DNA from: Amycolatopsis jiangsuensis
Lineage (GTDB): Bacteria > Actinomycetota > Actinomycetes > Mycobacteriales > Pseudonocardiaceae
Assembly: GCF_014204865.1 (NCBI RefSeq)
Contig: NZ_JACHMG010000001.1
Span: 7,838,501-7,902,500 of the forward strand
Direction: 5' to 3'
Length of the DNA: 64,000 nucleotides
The notes under the pieces are model-generated. The model searched no databases. It had not been told where the DNA came from and worked only from the letters and a program-made list of their open reading frames with translations. Positions 1 through 8,561 of this stretch are shown in pieces (position 1 is the stretch's first letter; each line of letters begins with the position of its first letter). A program made the position numbers and the translations under genes.

Positions 1-356
1 TCGACGAACTCGTTGCCCGCGTTGATGCGCTCGGCCGCCGGACCGGGCCGGCGACACCACCGGTGCTGCGCCACGGAGACCTCGTGCTCGATATCGGGCT
101 GCGGCAAGTGATGCAGAGCGGTCGGCACGTCTCTCTGTCCCGCAAGGAGTTCGGCGTGCTGCATGCGTTGATGGCGGCAGGCGGTGCGGTGGTCAGCGCG
201 GAGGAACTGCTCAGCGGAGTGTGGGACGAGAACGCCGATCCGTTCACCAACGCGGTGCGCATCACGATGTCCCGGCTGCGGAGCAAGCTCGACGACCCAC
301 AGGTGATCGAGACTGTCGCCGGGGTCGGCTATCGGTTGCGTGGTGCGGGTTCGTGA
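1..356 (+). CDS. OmpR-family response regulator, C-terminal part (5' end outside window)
   Basis: The frame is open from the window edge and ends at the TGA at 354-356. Its start reads DELVARVDALGRRTG, the usual last helix and linker of a receiver domain. A winged-helix effector domain (Trans_reg_C) follows, with a recognition-helix region around NAVRITMSRLRSKL and the typical ending VAGVGYRLRG. The receiver domain with its phosphorylated aspartate lies upstream of the window. The stop overlaps the GTG start of the sensor kinase (GTGA), so the two are probably co-translated and form a cognate pair. Targets and stimulus cannot be read from this fragment. Confidence 0.9.
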   Translation, partial: DELVARVDALGRRTGPATPPVLRHGDLVLDIGLRQVMQSGRHVSLSRKEFGVLHALMAAGGAVVSAEELLSGVWDENADPFTNAVRITMSRLRSKLDDPQVIETVAGVGYRLRGAGS

Positions 357-1486
357 AGCGGATGACGCTGCGAGCCAGGCTAACCCTCATCCACACCGGA
401 CTGTTCCTCGTCGCGAGCCTGGTCGTGGTCGGTCTCGTGTACGTGTTCAACCGCAATGGCATCGTCCGCGCGCAACGGTCGGTGGCGCCAAAGGCACCCG
501 TCACCGCCCCGACCGGAGCGGTCCCCGGCACCTCCGCGGCGACCACCCGGTCCCAGCCCGTGAGCACCGGCGAGGCACTGGGGGACCTCATGACGAGCCA
601 GCTGGTGCTGTCGTTGCTGACGTTCGTGGTATTGGGCGCCATCGCCGGAGTGCTCAGCTGGTGGCTGAGTGGTCGGCTGCTGCGCCGGGTGCACCTGATG
701 ACGGCACAGGCACAGAGCCTCTCCACCGCGAACCTGCACAAGCGCATCGCCCTCGCCGGTCCGCACGACGAGCTCAAGGAGCTCGCGGACACCTTTGACG
801 ACCTGCTCGGCAGGCTCGATGATGCCTTTCAGGTGCAGGGACGGTTCATCGCCAACGCTTCGCACGAACTGCGGACCCCGCTTGCGGTGACCAGGACGGT
901 GATCCAGGTCGGGCTCTCCTCCGCGGAACCGGGTGACGTGCAGCGTGCGAGGGACGAACTGCTGCGCATCAACGACCGATCGATCGACTTGATCAGCGGG
1001 CTGCTCCAACTGGCTCGCGGTGAACAGGAACTCCGCCACCGGGAGCGGGTCCGGCTGGACCAGGTGGCCGTCTACGTACTGCAGGAATCCCCAGCGGGCG
1101 TCGTGACGTTCGATGTGCGCACAGCTTCGTGCACAGTGCTCGGCGATGAGCTGCTGCTCAGCCAGCTGATCGGCAATCTCGTCCAGAATGCGGTGCGCTA
1201 CAACAATCCGGGTGGCACGGTGTCCGTGCGGGTGGGCGTCGCAGGGGAGCACGGCCGGCTGGAAGTGTGCAACACCGGCCCGGTCGTGCCTGCCGAAGAC
1301 GTCGGCCGGTTGTTCGAGCCTTTCCAGCGTGGCGGCACGCCACGGACCGGCGCGAGCACGGGAAGCGGCCTCGGCCTCTCGATTGTTCGCGCCATCAGCA
1401 CCGCCCACGACGGCAAGGTGACGGCGGAGGCCAACCCGCGCGGCGGCCTCACCGTCGCCGTCGAGATTCCGCTCGCGCGGCGCTGA
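353..1486 (+). CDS. Two-component sensor histidine kinase
   Basis: A 377-residue membrane kinase. A hydrophobic segment near residues 10-32 and a second near 80-102 flank a short, Pro/Thr/Ala-rich extracytoplasmic loop of about 45 residues, followed by HAMP, HisKA and HATPase_c domains. The H-box ASHELRTPL places the phosphorylated histidine at about residue 171. The N-box NLVQNAVRYN is near 279, and the G-box region GSGLGLSIVRAI is near the C-terminus. GTG at 353 is preferred because it overlaps the regulator stop and leaves a short basic tail before the first membrane segment; longer upstream extensions would lie inside the regulator gene. The loop is small, so sensing may occur in or at the membrane. 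Confidence 0.92.
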   Translation: MKRMTLRARLTLIHTGLFLVASLVVVGLVYVFNRNGIVRAQRSVAPKAPVTAPTGAVPGTSAATTRSQPVSTGEALGDLMTSQLVLSLLTFVVLGAIAGVLSWWLSGRLLRRVHLMTAQAQSLSTANLHKRIALAGPHDELKELADTFDDLLGRLDDAFQVQGRFIANASHELRTPLAVTRTVIQVGLSSAEPGDVQRARDELLRINDRSIDLISGLLQLARGEQELRHRERVRLDQVAVYVLQESPAGVVTFDVRTASCTVLGDELLLSQLIGNLVQNAVRYNNPGGTVSVRVGVAGEHGRLEVCNTGPVVPAEDVGRLFEPFQRGGTPRTGASTGSGLGLSIVRAISTAHDGKVTAEANPRGGLTVAVEIPLARR

Positions 1487-1509
1487 CCGCCTCGTCGGCC
1501 ACCGGGTTG

Positions 1510-2009
1510 TCGGCGGTATGCGCCGCAGGAAGTTCGTGGCCAGCAGGCATGCCGGGCAGTGACCGTCCTGGTTGAACAGTTCGGCTCGGGTGCAGACCAT
1601 CCCGCGGTCGAGTTTGGACTGTGCGGCGCGGGCTTCGACGACCGTCGCCCGTAGTGCCACACTGCCGCCGGGGCGCGGTGGTACCGACCACCGCACCTCG
1701 TCAACCCCGCGATGCGAGACTGGCCACGTGCGAGAGGTGATGGTCGACGAAAATCCGCATGATGAGTACCACCGAGTGCCACCCGGAGGCGATGATCCCG
1801 CCGAACGGCCCGGTTCGGGCGGCTTCCACGTCGTGCCTGCGCTGTGGGTCGAATTCTCCGGCGGACCGGAGGATCGTTTCCTCGGAAACCGGGAGGTGGC
1901 CGTACTCGTAAACCGCGCCGGGATCGTTGTCTTCGAAGTACCGATGTTCGACCGGTACGGCGAAGTCCTGGCTGCCCAGCAGTCTCGTGCCGCTGTACAG
2001 GTCCGTCAT
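1510..2009 (-). pseudogene. MaoC-family dehydratase, frameshifted
   Basis: From ATG at 2009 the protein reads as a MaoC/hot-dog hydratase, with EFDPQRRHDVEAARTGPFGG and IASGWHSVVLIMRIFVDHHL. It stops at 1701 just after LASRG. The rest of the family sequence (VDEVRWSVPPRPG, then TRAELFNQDGHCPACLLATN) continues in another frame from about 1697 to 1510. The break is a one-base gain or two-base loss in the G-run at 1697-1702. The family normally hydrates an enoyl-CoA in the cytoplasm. The 3' end runs towards the convergent sensor-kinase gene. A base-calling error in the G-run is the main alternative to true inactivation. Confidence 0.72.
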
Positions 2010-2203
2010 GGCGACAGTATCTCCTGGAATGGTTCGCACCGGTGCACTGACCGGCGCCCGCAATTTCCGGAATCCCGCTACCCCGGGTTGCCACCATTGG
2101 CAGTGGCACCGTTGCGGATGCGCGGGACTGCTCACGGCTGCCTCTGGGGCTGGTGATCGAGGCCCGGGGGCTCCGCGCGGCCGGATACAGCACAATCGAG
2201 CAC

Positions 2204-3427
2204 ATGGCCTCCCCTGCCGACACCGCTGATGTCCGCCGCCACAACACCTCGCTGGTCCTGCGCCAGGTGGCCGAGGCAGGGGTCAGCTCGCGAGCCGACA
2301 TCCGCCGGGCCACCGGACTGGTCAGCGGAAGCGTGACGTCTATCGTGGCGGATCTGCTTTCCCGCGGCCTGCTCGTCGAGCCGGGGGACCTGGTCTCCAC
2401 GCGGGGTAGGCCGCAGCGCGTGGTCGGGCTGAATTCCCGGCGGGTCGTCGGACTGGTCGCGACCGTCGTGCCGGGGGCCGTCGAGCTCGAGGTGACAGAC
2501 CTCTCGGGGCAGCCGCGCTGGAGCCGGAGGCGGACCTACGACGAGCGCGCCCACGGGAGCTCGGCGCTGCTGACGACGCTGGCCGAGGGCCTCGACGAAG
2601 CCTGGGACGCCGCAGCCGCCGATCGGAACGCGTACGTTCTCGGGACGGTTCTGATCGTGCCCGGCACCGTGGCGGCCGATTCCGTGATGACCGACTCCAT
2701 TGACCTCGGGTTGCGCAACATCGATTTTCAGGCGGAACTCGCACCGCTGCTGCGCTACCCGCATTGTTTGTCGGTGTTCAACGACGGCAGGCTCGGCGCG
2801 CTCGCGGAGTACCAGGCGCTGCCACCGGCTGTCAGTCCACACGTGATGGCCTACGTCTTCTCCGGTCCGCTGGGGGTTGGCGGTGGGCTCGTCCTCGACA
2901 ACCAGTTATTCCGTGGTCAGCACGGATTGGCCGGCGAGGTCGGCCATGTGGTGGTCGACAAGGACGGGCCGGAGTGTGCCTGCGGCGCACGGGGCTGCCT
3001 GACGCTGTACCTGGGCACGGTCGCGCTGGCAGGCCGGGTTTTCGGGATGCCACCGGAACCCTCCGCCGCAGGGGAAGCGAGCCGCCTTCTGGTCGCGAAA
3101 GCGAATGCGGGGGACGAACGGACGCTGGCCGTGCTCGCGGACGCGGGAGACGCACTGGCCTCGGCGGTCAGCACGATGAGTCACCTCACCGACCTCGGCG
3201 CGGTCGTGCTCGGTGGCGATCTCGCCCTGTTCCGAGACTGGCTGCTGGAGCCGGTGAACGCCCTCGCAGTCTCCCGGGCGCGGGTCAACCCCCGCTTCTG
3301 GCCGAAAGTCGAAGCGGCTCGGTTCGGGGACCGTTCGCCCCAGACAGGCGCGTGGCTGACCTTGCGGGAACGCGTCTTGGCAAACCCGCGCGTGGTCCCA
3401 CCGATGACCGCGTACACACCGCGCTGA
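2204..3427 (+). CDS. ROK-family transcriptional regulator
   Basis: A 407-residue NagC/XylR-type repressor. An N-terminal winged helix-turn-helix (about residues 10-65, SRADIRRATGLVSGSVTSIV) precedes a ROK sugar-kinase-like domain. The ROK zinc motif CACGARGCL lies near residue 258, just after GLAGEVGHVVVD. ATG at 2204 is chosen because family members start shortly before the HTH; upstream in-frame starts would add an unrelated basic stretch. It is divergent from the broken MaoC gene and followed 98 bp later by an MFS transporter and a hydrolase. The gap holds a perfect inverted repeat that is a natural operator candidate. A sugar or glycoside effector is likely from the family, but none is identified. 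Confidence 0.9.
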   Translation: MASPADTADVRRHNTSLVLRQVAEAGVSSRADIRRATGLVSGSVTSIVADLLSRGLLVEPGDLVSTRGRPQRVVGLNSRRVVGLVATVVPGAVELEVTDLSGQPRWSRRRTYDERAHGSSALLTTLAEGLDEAWDAAAADRNAYVLGTVLIVPGTVAADSVMTDSIDLGLRNIDFQAELAPLLRYPHCLSVFNDGRLGALAEYQALPPAVSPHVMAYVFSGPLGVGGGLVLDNQLFRGQHGLAGEVGHVVVDKDGPECACGARGCLTLYLGTVALAGRVFGMPPEPSAAGEASRLLVAKANAGDERTLAVLADAGDALASAVSTMSHLTDLGAVVLGGDLALFRDWLLEPVNALAVSRARVNPRFWPKVEAARFGDRSPQTGAWLTLRERVLANPRVVPPMTAYTPR

Positions 3428-3478
3428 GCACCGTTCGCCGTCCGGCTCGCTTCGCCCCGTACGAGCAAGTCAGCTAGT

Positions 3479-3518
3479 TAAGTCAGGGCTTGACTTATCT
3501 AGGTGTAGGCACTTAGCT
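3479..3518 (+). promoter_or_regulatory. Candidate promoter/operator of MFS-hydrolase operon
   Basis: A perfect 7-bp inverted repeat TAAGTCA-GGGCT-TGACTTA spans 3479-3497. Its right arm overlaps a good -35 box, TTGACT (3490-3495). Seventeen bases on is TTAGCT (3513-3518), a possible -10. That would put the transcription start at or next to the GTG at 3526, giving a leaderless mRNA. A repressor on the repeat would block the -35 region; the adjacent ROK protein is the obvious candidate by inference. Confidence 0.5.
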
Positions 3519-3525
3519 TTGCGGG

Positions 3526-4788
3526 GTGCAGCCACCGAATCCGCGATCGCCGATGTTCAAGGTCTCGCTGCTGTCCGCTTCTCTGCTGCTTTCCGAGGCG
3601 GGGGCGGTCTCGCCGACCCTGCCCTACCTGACCCGGGAGTTCCCCGGGGTGAGCCATTCGGCGGTGCAGAGCTTCGTCACGATGCCCGCCTTGGCGGGCA
3701 TCGTCGCCACACTGGCGGCGGGTGCGTTGGCGGCCAGCGTGGGGAAACGGGCCCTGATGCTCGCCGGTGTCCTGCTCGTCGTAGTGGGCGGGGTGGCTCC
3801 GCTGGCCCTCATCCCGGCGGGGAATTTCACGGTGGTGATGGCGGCGCGTTTGCTCGTAGGTGTCGGGGTAGGTTTGCTGCAGCCGTTGACCTCGAGCCTG
3901 AATGCGGACTTCTACCGTGGCCGGGAACGCGGCAGGATGATGGGCTGGCAGAGTTCGATGGTCGGCATCGGGAACGTGGTGTGGAGCGTGGCCGTCGCCG
4001 CACTGATGACTTTCCGGTGGCAGGCCGCGTTCCTGGTCTACTTGACCGCGCTCGTGATCTTCACTTTGCTCTGGCGGTTCCTCGCCGAACCGGAGAAGGT
4101 GCGGTCGCCGGTGACGGCAGGTGAGTGGCAGGCCTCCTCGGGTCGACGCGGTGCGCTGTTGAGCGGGCGGCGGGCGATCCCCAGCGGGACGTTGCCCGCA
4201 GCGGTTCTCATGATGTTCATGACCGTCGGGTACCAGGCATTGATCGTCGCCGTGCCGTTCCTCGCGGTCGACGAACGGCACCTCACGGACGGAGCCGGGG
4301 TGTCCCTGGTGATGACGAGTTCCGGTGTCGCGTCCATTGTGGCCGGTATCGCCTTCGGCTTCGTGTTCTCCCGGCTTCGCGTCTGGACGGTGACCACGGG
4401 CCTCGTGTTCCTCACCGCCGGCCTCGTCTGCGCCGGTGTGGCGCACGATCTCGTCGTCCTGCACGCCGGCGCGGTCCTCACCGGACTCGGCTTCGGCAGC
4501 TACATGCCGTTCGCGATCACGACGATGAACGAGCAGGCCACGCTGAAGACCTCGGCACTGGTGACCGCGGTGCTGTACACCGGGGCATCGATCGGTGTCT
4601 TCGCCGCCCCCTACTTCTTCACTCTCACAGGACGGATCACCGGCAGTACCTCCGCTTCCGGGCAATTGCTCACTGGAGCAGTGGTGGCCGCGGCGGTGGC
4701 CATCGCGGCGACGGTCTTCTACCGGACCGAAAGACGCGGATCGATGGTGGCTGGGCAGGTTGCCGAGGTGGAGGGTGCGTCCACATGA
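3526..4788 (+). CDS. MFS transporter
   Basis: A 420-residue major facilitator superfamily permease with about twelve hydrophobic segments spread over the whole length, and the usual break between halves near residues 190-215, where basic sequence sits. The fold resembles the MFS_1 drug/sugar efflux branch; no substrate motif is diagnostic. GTG at 3526 matches the leaderless promoter geometry, and ATG at 3553 (MFKVSLLSAS) is a good alternative start. It overlaps the next gene by 4 bp (ATGA), so permease and hydrolase are translationally coupled. Together they could export or import an ester or glycoside and hydrolyse it, under the upstream ROK regulator. Confidence 0.88.
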   Translation: MQPPNPRSPMFKVSLLSASLLLSEAGAVSPTLPYLTREFPGVSHSAVQSFVTMPALAGIVATLAAGALAASVGKRALMLAGVLLVVVGGVAPLALIPAGNFTVVMAARLLVGVGVGLLQPLTSSLNADFYRGRERGRMMGWQSSMVGIGNVVWSVAVAALMTFRWQAAFLVYLTALVIFTLLWRFLAEPEKVRSPVTAGEWQASSGRRGALLSGRRAIPSGTLPAAVLMMFMTVGYQALIVAVPFLAVDERHLTDGAGVSLVMTSSGVASIVAGIAFGFVFSRLRVWTVTTGLVFLTAGLVCAGVAHDLVVLHAGAVLTGLGFGSYMPFAITTMNEQATLKTSALVTAVLYTGASIGVFAAPYFFTLTGRITGSTSASGQLLTGAVVAAAVAIAATVFYRTERRGSMVAGQVAEVEGAST

Positions 4789-5708
4789 CAGTCGTTCCGC
4801 CGCGGGTGGTCCCGCTCGCGGAATTTCCGCACAGCACGGCCGATCCGGTGGGAATGAAGGTCCTTGCGGCCGATCCCACCCCGGTTTACGGCACCGCGCT
4901 GCTGGGAGTTCCGTACGCGGAGAAGGACGGTCATCCGCTGACGTTGCAGATCCTTCTGCCGCCGACCTGGGAGGAGGATGTCCCGCAGACGTTCCCGTGC
5001 GTGGTCTTCGTCCCGGGATCGGCTTGGCGGAAGCAGGACCTCGGCCGGGTGCTTCCGGCGCTGGCCGAGTTCACCCGGCGTGGCTACGTGGTGGCCGTCG
5101 TCGAGTACCGCTCGTCGGCTGTCGCAGCTTTCCCAGCACAGGTCAAGGACGCGAAAACCGCCGTCCGGTTCCTGCGTGGGCACGCTGCCGAGTACCACAT
5201 CGACACCGCTCGGATGGCCATGTGGGGCGACTCGTCCGGTGGGCACACCGCCGTGCTCGCCTGCCTTACCCTGAACGATCGGGAATACAGCGACGAACCA
5301 GTGGGCGACGAGCTCGGACTGCGGTGTGTCGTCGACTACTACGGCCCCACGGACATCTCCCGGATGAACGAGGACCCCTCGATCCAGGACCACGTCGCAC
5401 CGGACAGTCCCGAAGGAATGCTGATCGGCGGCCGGAACGTGCTCGAGAACCCGGATCTGGTGGCGCCGACGGTCGCGGTGAGCCACCTCGGCGGGGAAGT
5501 GACGCCGCCACCCATGCTGATCGTGCACGGCAGTAAGGACCGCGTGGTTCCGTTCGGGCAAAGTGCGCTGCTGTTCTCCGCGTTGAGTGACGCAGGCCAC
5601 CCGGTGGAGCTTTACCAGTTGCGGGGTTCGGATCACGCCGGGCCCGCTTTCTGGCAGCCGGCGGTACTTGATCTCGTCGACGATTTCCTGAAGGTCAATC
5701 TCGCTTAG
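4785..5708 (+). CDS. Alpha/beta hydrolase (BD-FAE/esterase type)
   Basis: A 307-residue cytoplasmic hydrolase. The nucleophile elbow GDSSGG puts the catalytic serine near residue 150. The acid is probably the Asp of SKDRVVPFG near 253, and the histidine that of GSDHAGPAFW near 284. The oxyanion region VVFVPGSAWR replaces the more common HGGG. The fold matches the BD-FAE/hormone-sensitive-lipase-like group of esterases that remove acyl or feruloyl groups. It starts inside the end of the permease gene and has no separate promoter. A peptidase-like activity of the S9 type is a weaker alternative. Confidence 0.86.
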   Translation: MTVVPPRVVPLAEFPHSTADPVGMKVLAADPTPVYGTALLGVPYAEKDGHPLTLQILLPPTWEEDVPQTFPCVVFVPGSAWRKQDLGRVLPALAEFTRRGYVVAVVEYRSSAVAAFPAQVKDAKTAVRFLRGHAAEYHIDTARMAMWGDSSGGHTAVLACLTLNDREYSDEPVGDELGLRCVVDYYGPTDISRMNEDPSIQDHVAPDSPEGMLIGGRNVLENPDLVAPTVAVSHLGGEVTPPPMLIVHGSKDRVVPFGQSALLFSALSDAGHPVELYQLRGSDHAGPAFWQPAVLDLVDDFLKVNLA

Positions 5709-5761
5709 GTGGCCGGGGAGCGCGGAGATGCCCGTGGAGGTGTCGTGGCGGGAGAGCTTTA

Positions 5762-5779
5762 AGGTTGATCGATCAACCT
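5762..5779. promoter_or_regulatory. Perfect 18-bp palindrome, candidate operator
   Basis: AGGTTGATCGATCAACCT is a perfect 18-bp palindrome with no spacer. It lies between the hydrolase stop (5708) and the start of the winged-helix/GAF regulator (5885). The symmetry suits a dimeric helix-turn-helix repressor. Which protein binds it is not shown; autoregulation by the downstream gene is one possibility. Confidence 0.55.
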
Positions 5780-5884
5780 GAGTCGGATGGCCTGCTCCGT
5801 GCACGGGCCGGTTCAGCCGATCCACTCGGCGATCACGGTCCGGCGAGGAGTGCGCGGTGCCGGATCAATCGGGGAGGAGAGCTT

Positions 5885-7240
5885 ATGGGTGTGAGCGCGG
5901 ATACGGGTAGCAGCCCGGCCGAGGGTGTGCGATGCCCCGCGCCGGCCCGGCCGGTGGTGCTGGTCGCGCCGGATCGCCGTGCTGCTGCCGGCGGGCTCGT
6001 CAGGTCCGGTCTGTGTAGTGGGTGGCGGATGCTGCGCGAGGACGATGCCGACCGGGTGAGCTGGGCGGTGTCGGTGCACCGGGCCGCCGCGCTGATGGTG
6101 CTCACCGACGACACCGGATGGGTGGTGCGGCTGGTCTCCGCGGTTCGCGCGATGACGGGCACGCCCGTGGTGGTCGTGGGAGATCTCGGGACGGGCGGAG
6201 TACTGACCGCGTTGGCGGCAGGCGCCGACACCGTGCTGTCGTCATCGACGACGGACGAGGAGATCCTCGCCCGCACCTACGCGGTCGTCCGGCGCACTGA
6301 CGAGCGGCTGGCGCCCACCACCCGCTATCTCCTCGCGGGACGGCTCGCGGTCGACGTCTGGCGGCGACGTGCCCGGCTCGACGAGCAGGATCTCCGGCTC
6401 ACTCCGACCGAGTTCGACCTGCTGAGTTACCTGATGCGTCATCCGGAGCGTCTGCTCGCCCCGGAGGCGATCCTCGCGCAGGTGTGGGGCCTCGGCGAGC
6501 CGGCGGGCCTGAACACGTTGCGCATCTACGTCACCCGGCTGAGGGGCAAGCTCGGCGACGACGCACGGCGGCCCCGGTTCGTGCAGTCCGTCCGCGGGCA
6601 CGGCTACCGCTTCGCCGTGCCCGTGGTCGAGGTGCCGGACGAGGACCGGGCGGGCGTCACCGACGAACCGGGGCGAGGCTGGCTCGACGCGCTCGCGAAG
6701 GCCGCGACGGACCTGGCGCGCGCCGAAAACGACGCCGAGCGTACGACGCGGCTCGTCGAGGGCGTCATCGGCGCCGGAGTCGCCGATGGTGCCGCGTTGC
6801 ACCAGGTGCTGGACGGCCGCTTGGTGGTCCGCGCCCACCAGGGCATGTCCGGAGACTGGGTGCGGGCCTGTGGCGAGGTGGGGCTGTCGGACGCAGGGCT
6901 CGCCAGCAGCCGGGCGGTCGCCACCGGGCGGCCGGTCCAGTTCCCCTCCGCGGGCGGCTATCGCCGGACCTCCACGGTGCTGAGGGAGGAGAACTTCCGG
7001 TCCGGATTGTTCCTCCCGGTGCAGGTCGGGCCCGAGGGAGAGGTCCAAGCGTGCTTGGGACTGGTGCACCGTGACCGCGGGGCCCACCGCCCCACCACGC
7101 TCAGCTACGCCCTCGCGCTTTGCGCGGTCTACGGTGCGCAGCTGGCGCCGTCCGCCGCCGGACCGGTCGATGCCCTTATCGGGGATCGGCACGGGCAACA
7201 TTTCAGCCGGCTTTCACAATGCGGTTCGGGGCCACGGTGA
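5885..7240 (+). CDS. Winged-helix regulator with degenerate receiver and GAF-like domain
   Basis: A 451-residue protein. Residues about 20-125 resemble a response-regulator receiver (RPVVLVAPDRRAAAG, TPVVVVGDLGTGG), but the acidic pocket and conserved Thr/Lys are poorly matched, so phosphorylation is doubtful. Residues about 145-235 form an OmpR-type winged helix (LTPTEFDLLSYLMRHPERLL, LRIYVTRLRGKLGDD, VRGHGYRF). The C-terminal 200 residues look like a GAF sensor domain (GLSDAGLASSRAVATG, FRSGLFLPVQVG). ATG at 5885 follows GGGGAGGAG at about 10 bp; earlier starts would run through the palindrome at 5762. An OmpR effector followed by a GAF domain is an uncommon order and suggests direct small-molecule control. 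No kinase gene adjoins it. Confidence 0.8.
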   Translation: MGVSADTGSSPAEGVRCPAPARPVVLVAPDRRAAAGGLVRSGLCSGWRMLREDDADRVSWAVSVHRAAALMVLTDDTGWVVRLVSAVRAMTGTPVVVVGDLGTGGVLTALAAGADTVLSSSTTDEEILARTYAVVRRTDERLAPTTRYLLAGRLAVDVWRRRARLDEQDLRLTPTEFDLLSYLMRHPERLLAPEAILAQVWGLGEPAGLNTLRIYVTRLRGKLGDDARRPRFVQSVRGHGYRFAVPVVEVPDEDRAGVTDEPGRGWLDALAKAATDLARAENDAERTTRLVEGVIGAGVADGAALHQVLDGRLVVRAHQGMSGDWVRACGEVGLSDAGLASSRAVATGRPVQFPSAGGYRRTSTVLREENFRSGLFLPVQVGPEGEVQACLGLVHRDRGAHRPTTLSYALALCAVYGAQLAPSAAGPVDALIGDRHGQHFSRLSQCGSGPR

Positions 7241-7429
7241 CTTGCCACCGGCAGCGCGGAAAGCCACCCTGGGTATCAGTATTCGTGAAGGCTGCCTTTG
7301 GGGTGGCCGGTAGTGCTAACCGGGATGGTATGCCTGGCGAGTACTGGTGGGTCCCCGCGCAGTGGGAGAGGGTGGCTGGCGCAGCGGTCCGGCTGTATTC
7401 CCGTAGCCTGAGGTGAAAAGAGTTCTGAA

Positions 7430-8473
7430 ATGCCGAATGTTTCCGCCTACGGTGTTCCGTCGGTCAAAGCGGCGCTGGAGCCGATGACCATCGGAAGGCG
7501 TGCGGTCGGGCCACAGGACGTGCGTATCGAAATCAAGTACTGCGGTGTGTGCCACACCGATGTGTTCCAGACCCAGGACGGCTGGGGGCCCGGTGTCTAT
7601 CCGATGGTACCGGGGCACGAGATCACCGGCTTTGTCACCGAGGTCGGTGCCGAAGTCACGAAATTCGCCCCCGGAGACCGAGTGGGTGTCGGCACGTACA
7701 TCGATTCCTGTCGCGAGTGCGAGAACTGCCGGTCCGGTCTGGAGGTGTACTGCACCGGCAGCGGTGTCGTGCCCACCTACAACTCGCGGGATCCCGACGG
7801 AAACCCGAACCAGGGCGGCTACTCCACCGCCATCGTCGTGGATGAGCACTTCGTGGTGCGGGTGCCGGAGGGGCTGGGGCTGGACGTCGCGGCGCCGTTG
7901 CTGTGTGCCGGAATCACCACCTACTCGCCTCTGCGGCACTGGAACGCAGGCCCGGGGACCAAGGTCGCGGTGCTCGGAATGGGCGGGCTCGGGCACGTCG
8001 CGGTCCAGTTCGCGCATGCGCTGGGCGCCGATGTGACCGTGTTGTCGCGAACGCTGGGCAAGAAGGAGGATGGTCTCCGGCTCGGTGCCGATCACTACTA
8101 CGCGACCAACGACCCCGCGACATTCGATCGGCTTGCCGGGCAGTTCGATCTCATCCTGTGCACGATTTCGTCCGCGATCGGCTTCGACGCGTACCTGAAT
8201 CTGCTGAAGGTCAACGGAACTCTGGTCAACGTCGGCGCGCCGGACGAGCCGATCTCGCTGGACAACTGGTCGCTGATCCCGATGCGGCGGTCCTACGCGG
8301 CTTCTTCCAGCGGTGGTGTACCGCAGCTGCAGGAGATGCTGGACTTCGCCGCCGAGCACGGTGTCGCTGCGGTGATCGAGCAGATCCGTCCCGAGGAGAT
8401 CAACGAGGCTTTCGAGAAGCTGGAACGCGCGGAGGTCCGCTACCGTTTCGTGATGGACACTGCGCAGCTGTGA
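7430..8473 (+). CDS. Zinc-dependent alcohol dehydrogenase (cinnamyl-alcohol/YahK type)
   Basis: A 347-residue medium-chain dehydrogenase. Catalytic zinc ligands are visible as the Cys of KYCGVCHTD and the His/Glu of GHEITG. The four structural-zinc cysteines are in CRECENCRSGLEVYC. The cofactor fold shows GMGGLGHVAVQFA; the sequence after the second strand (VLSRTLGKKEDG) carries Ser/Arg and favours NADP(H). The family reduces aromatic and aliphatic aldehydes in the cytoplasm. No strong ribosome-binding site is visible before ATG at 7430. The next gene begins about 90 bp downstream. The short stretch 7241-7429 carries no recognisable gene. Confidence 0.92.
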   Translation: MPNVSAYGVPSVKAALEPMTIGRRAVGPQDVRIEIKYCGVCHTDVFQTQDGWGPGVYPMVPGHEITGFVTEVGAEVTKFAPGDRVGVGTYIDSCRECENCRSGLEVYCTGSGVVPTYNSRDPDGNPNQGGYSTAIVVDEHFVVRVPEGLGLDVAAPLLCAGITTYSPLRHWNAGPGTKVAVLGMGGLGHVAVQFAHALGADVTVLSRTLGKKEDGLRLGADHYYATNDPATFDRLAGQFDLILCTISSAIGFDAYLNLLKVNGTLVNVGAPDEPISLDNWSLIPMRRSYAASSSGGVPQLQEMLDFAAEHGVAAVIEQIRPEEINEAFEKLERAEVRYRFVMDTAQL

Positions 8474-8561
8474 GTGAGACGACCGTGCCCGCCTCGGATT
8501 CGCCGCCGCTGCGGGCGATCCGGGTAGGGCACGGTTCGGCCGGAATGGTGGAGCGGAGCTG

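Noticed and set aside
380..1696. Long minus-strand open frame opposite the sensor kinase
   Set aside because: Only its first 60 codons match a family (MaoC second half); the rest is an antisense shadow of the kinase with high Arg/His content, typical of GC-rich DNA.
3499..4665. 388-codon minus-strand frame opposite the MFS gene
   Set aside because: Composition is Arg/His/Gly/Gln-rich with no domain, while the plus strand is a clear twelve-helix permease.
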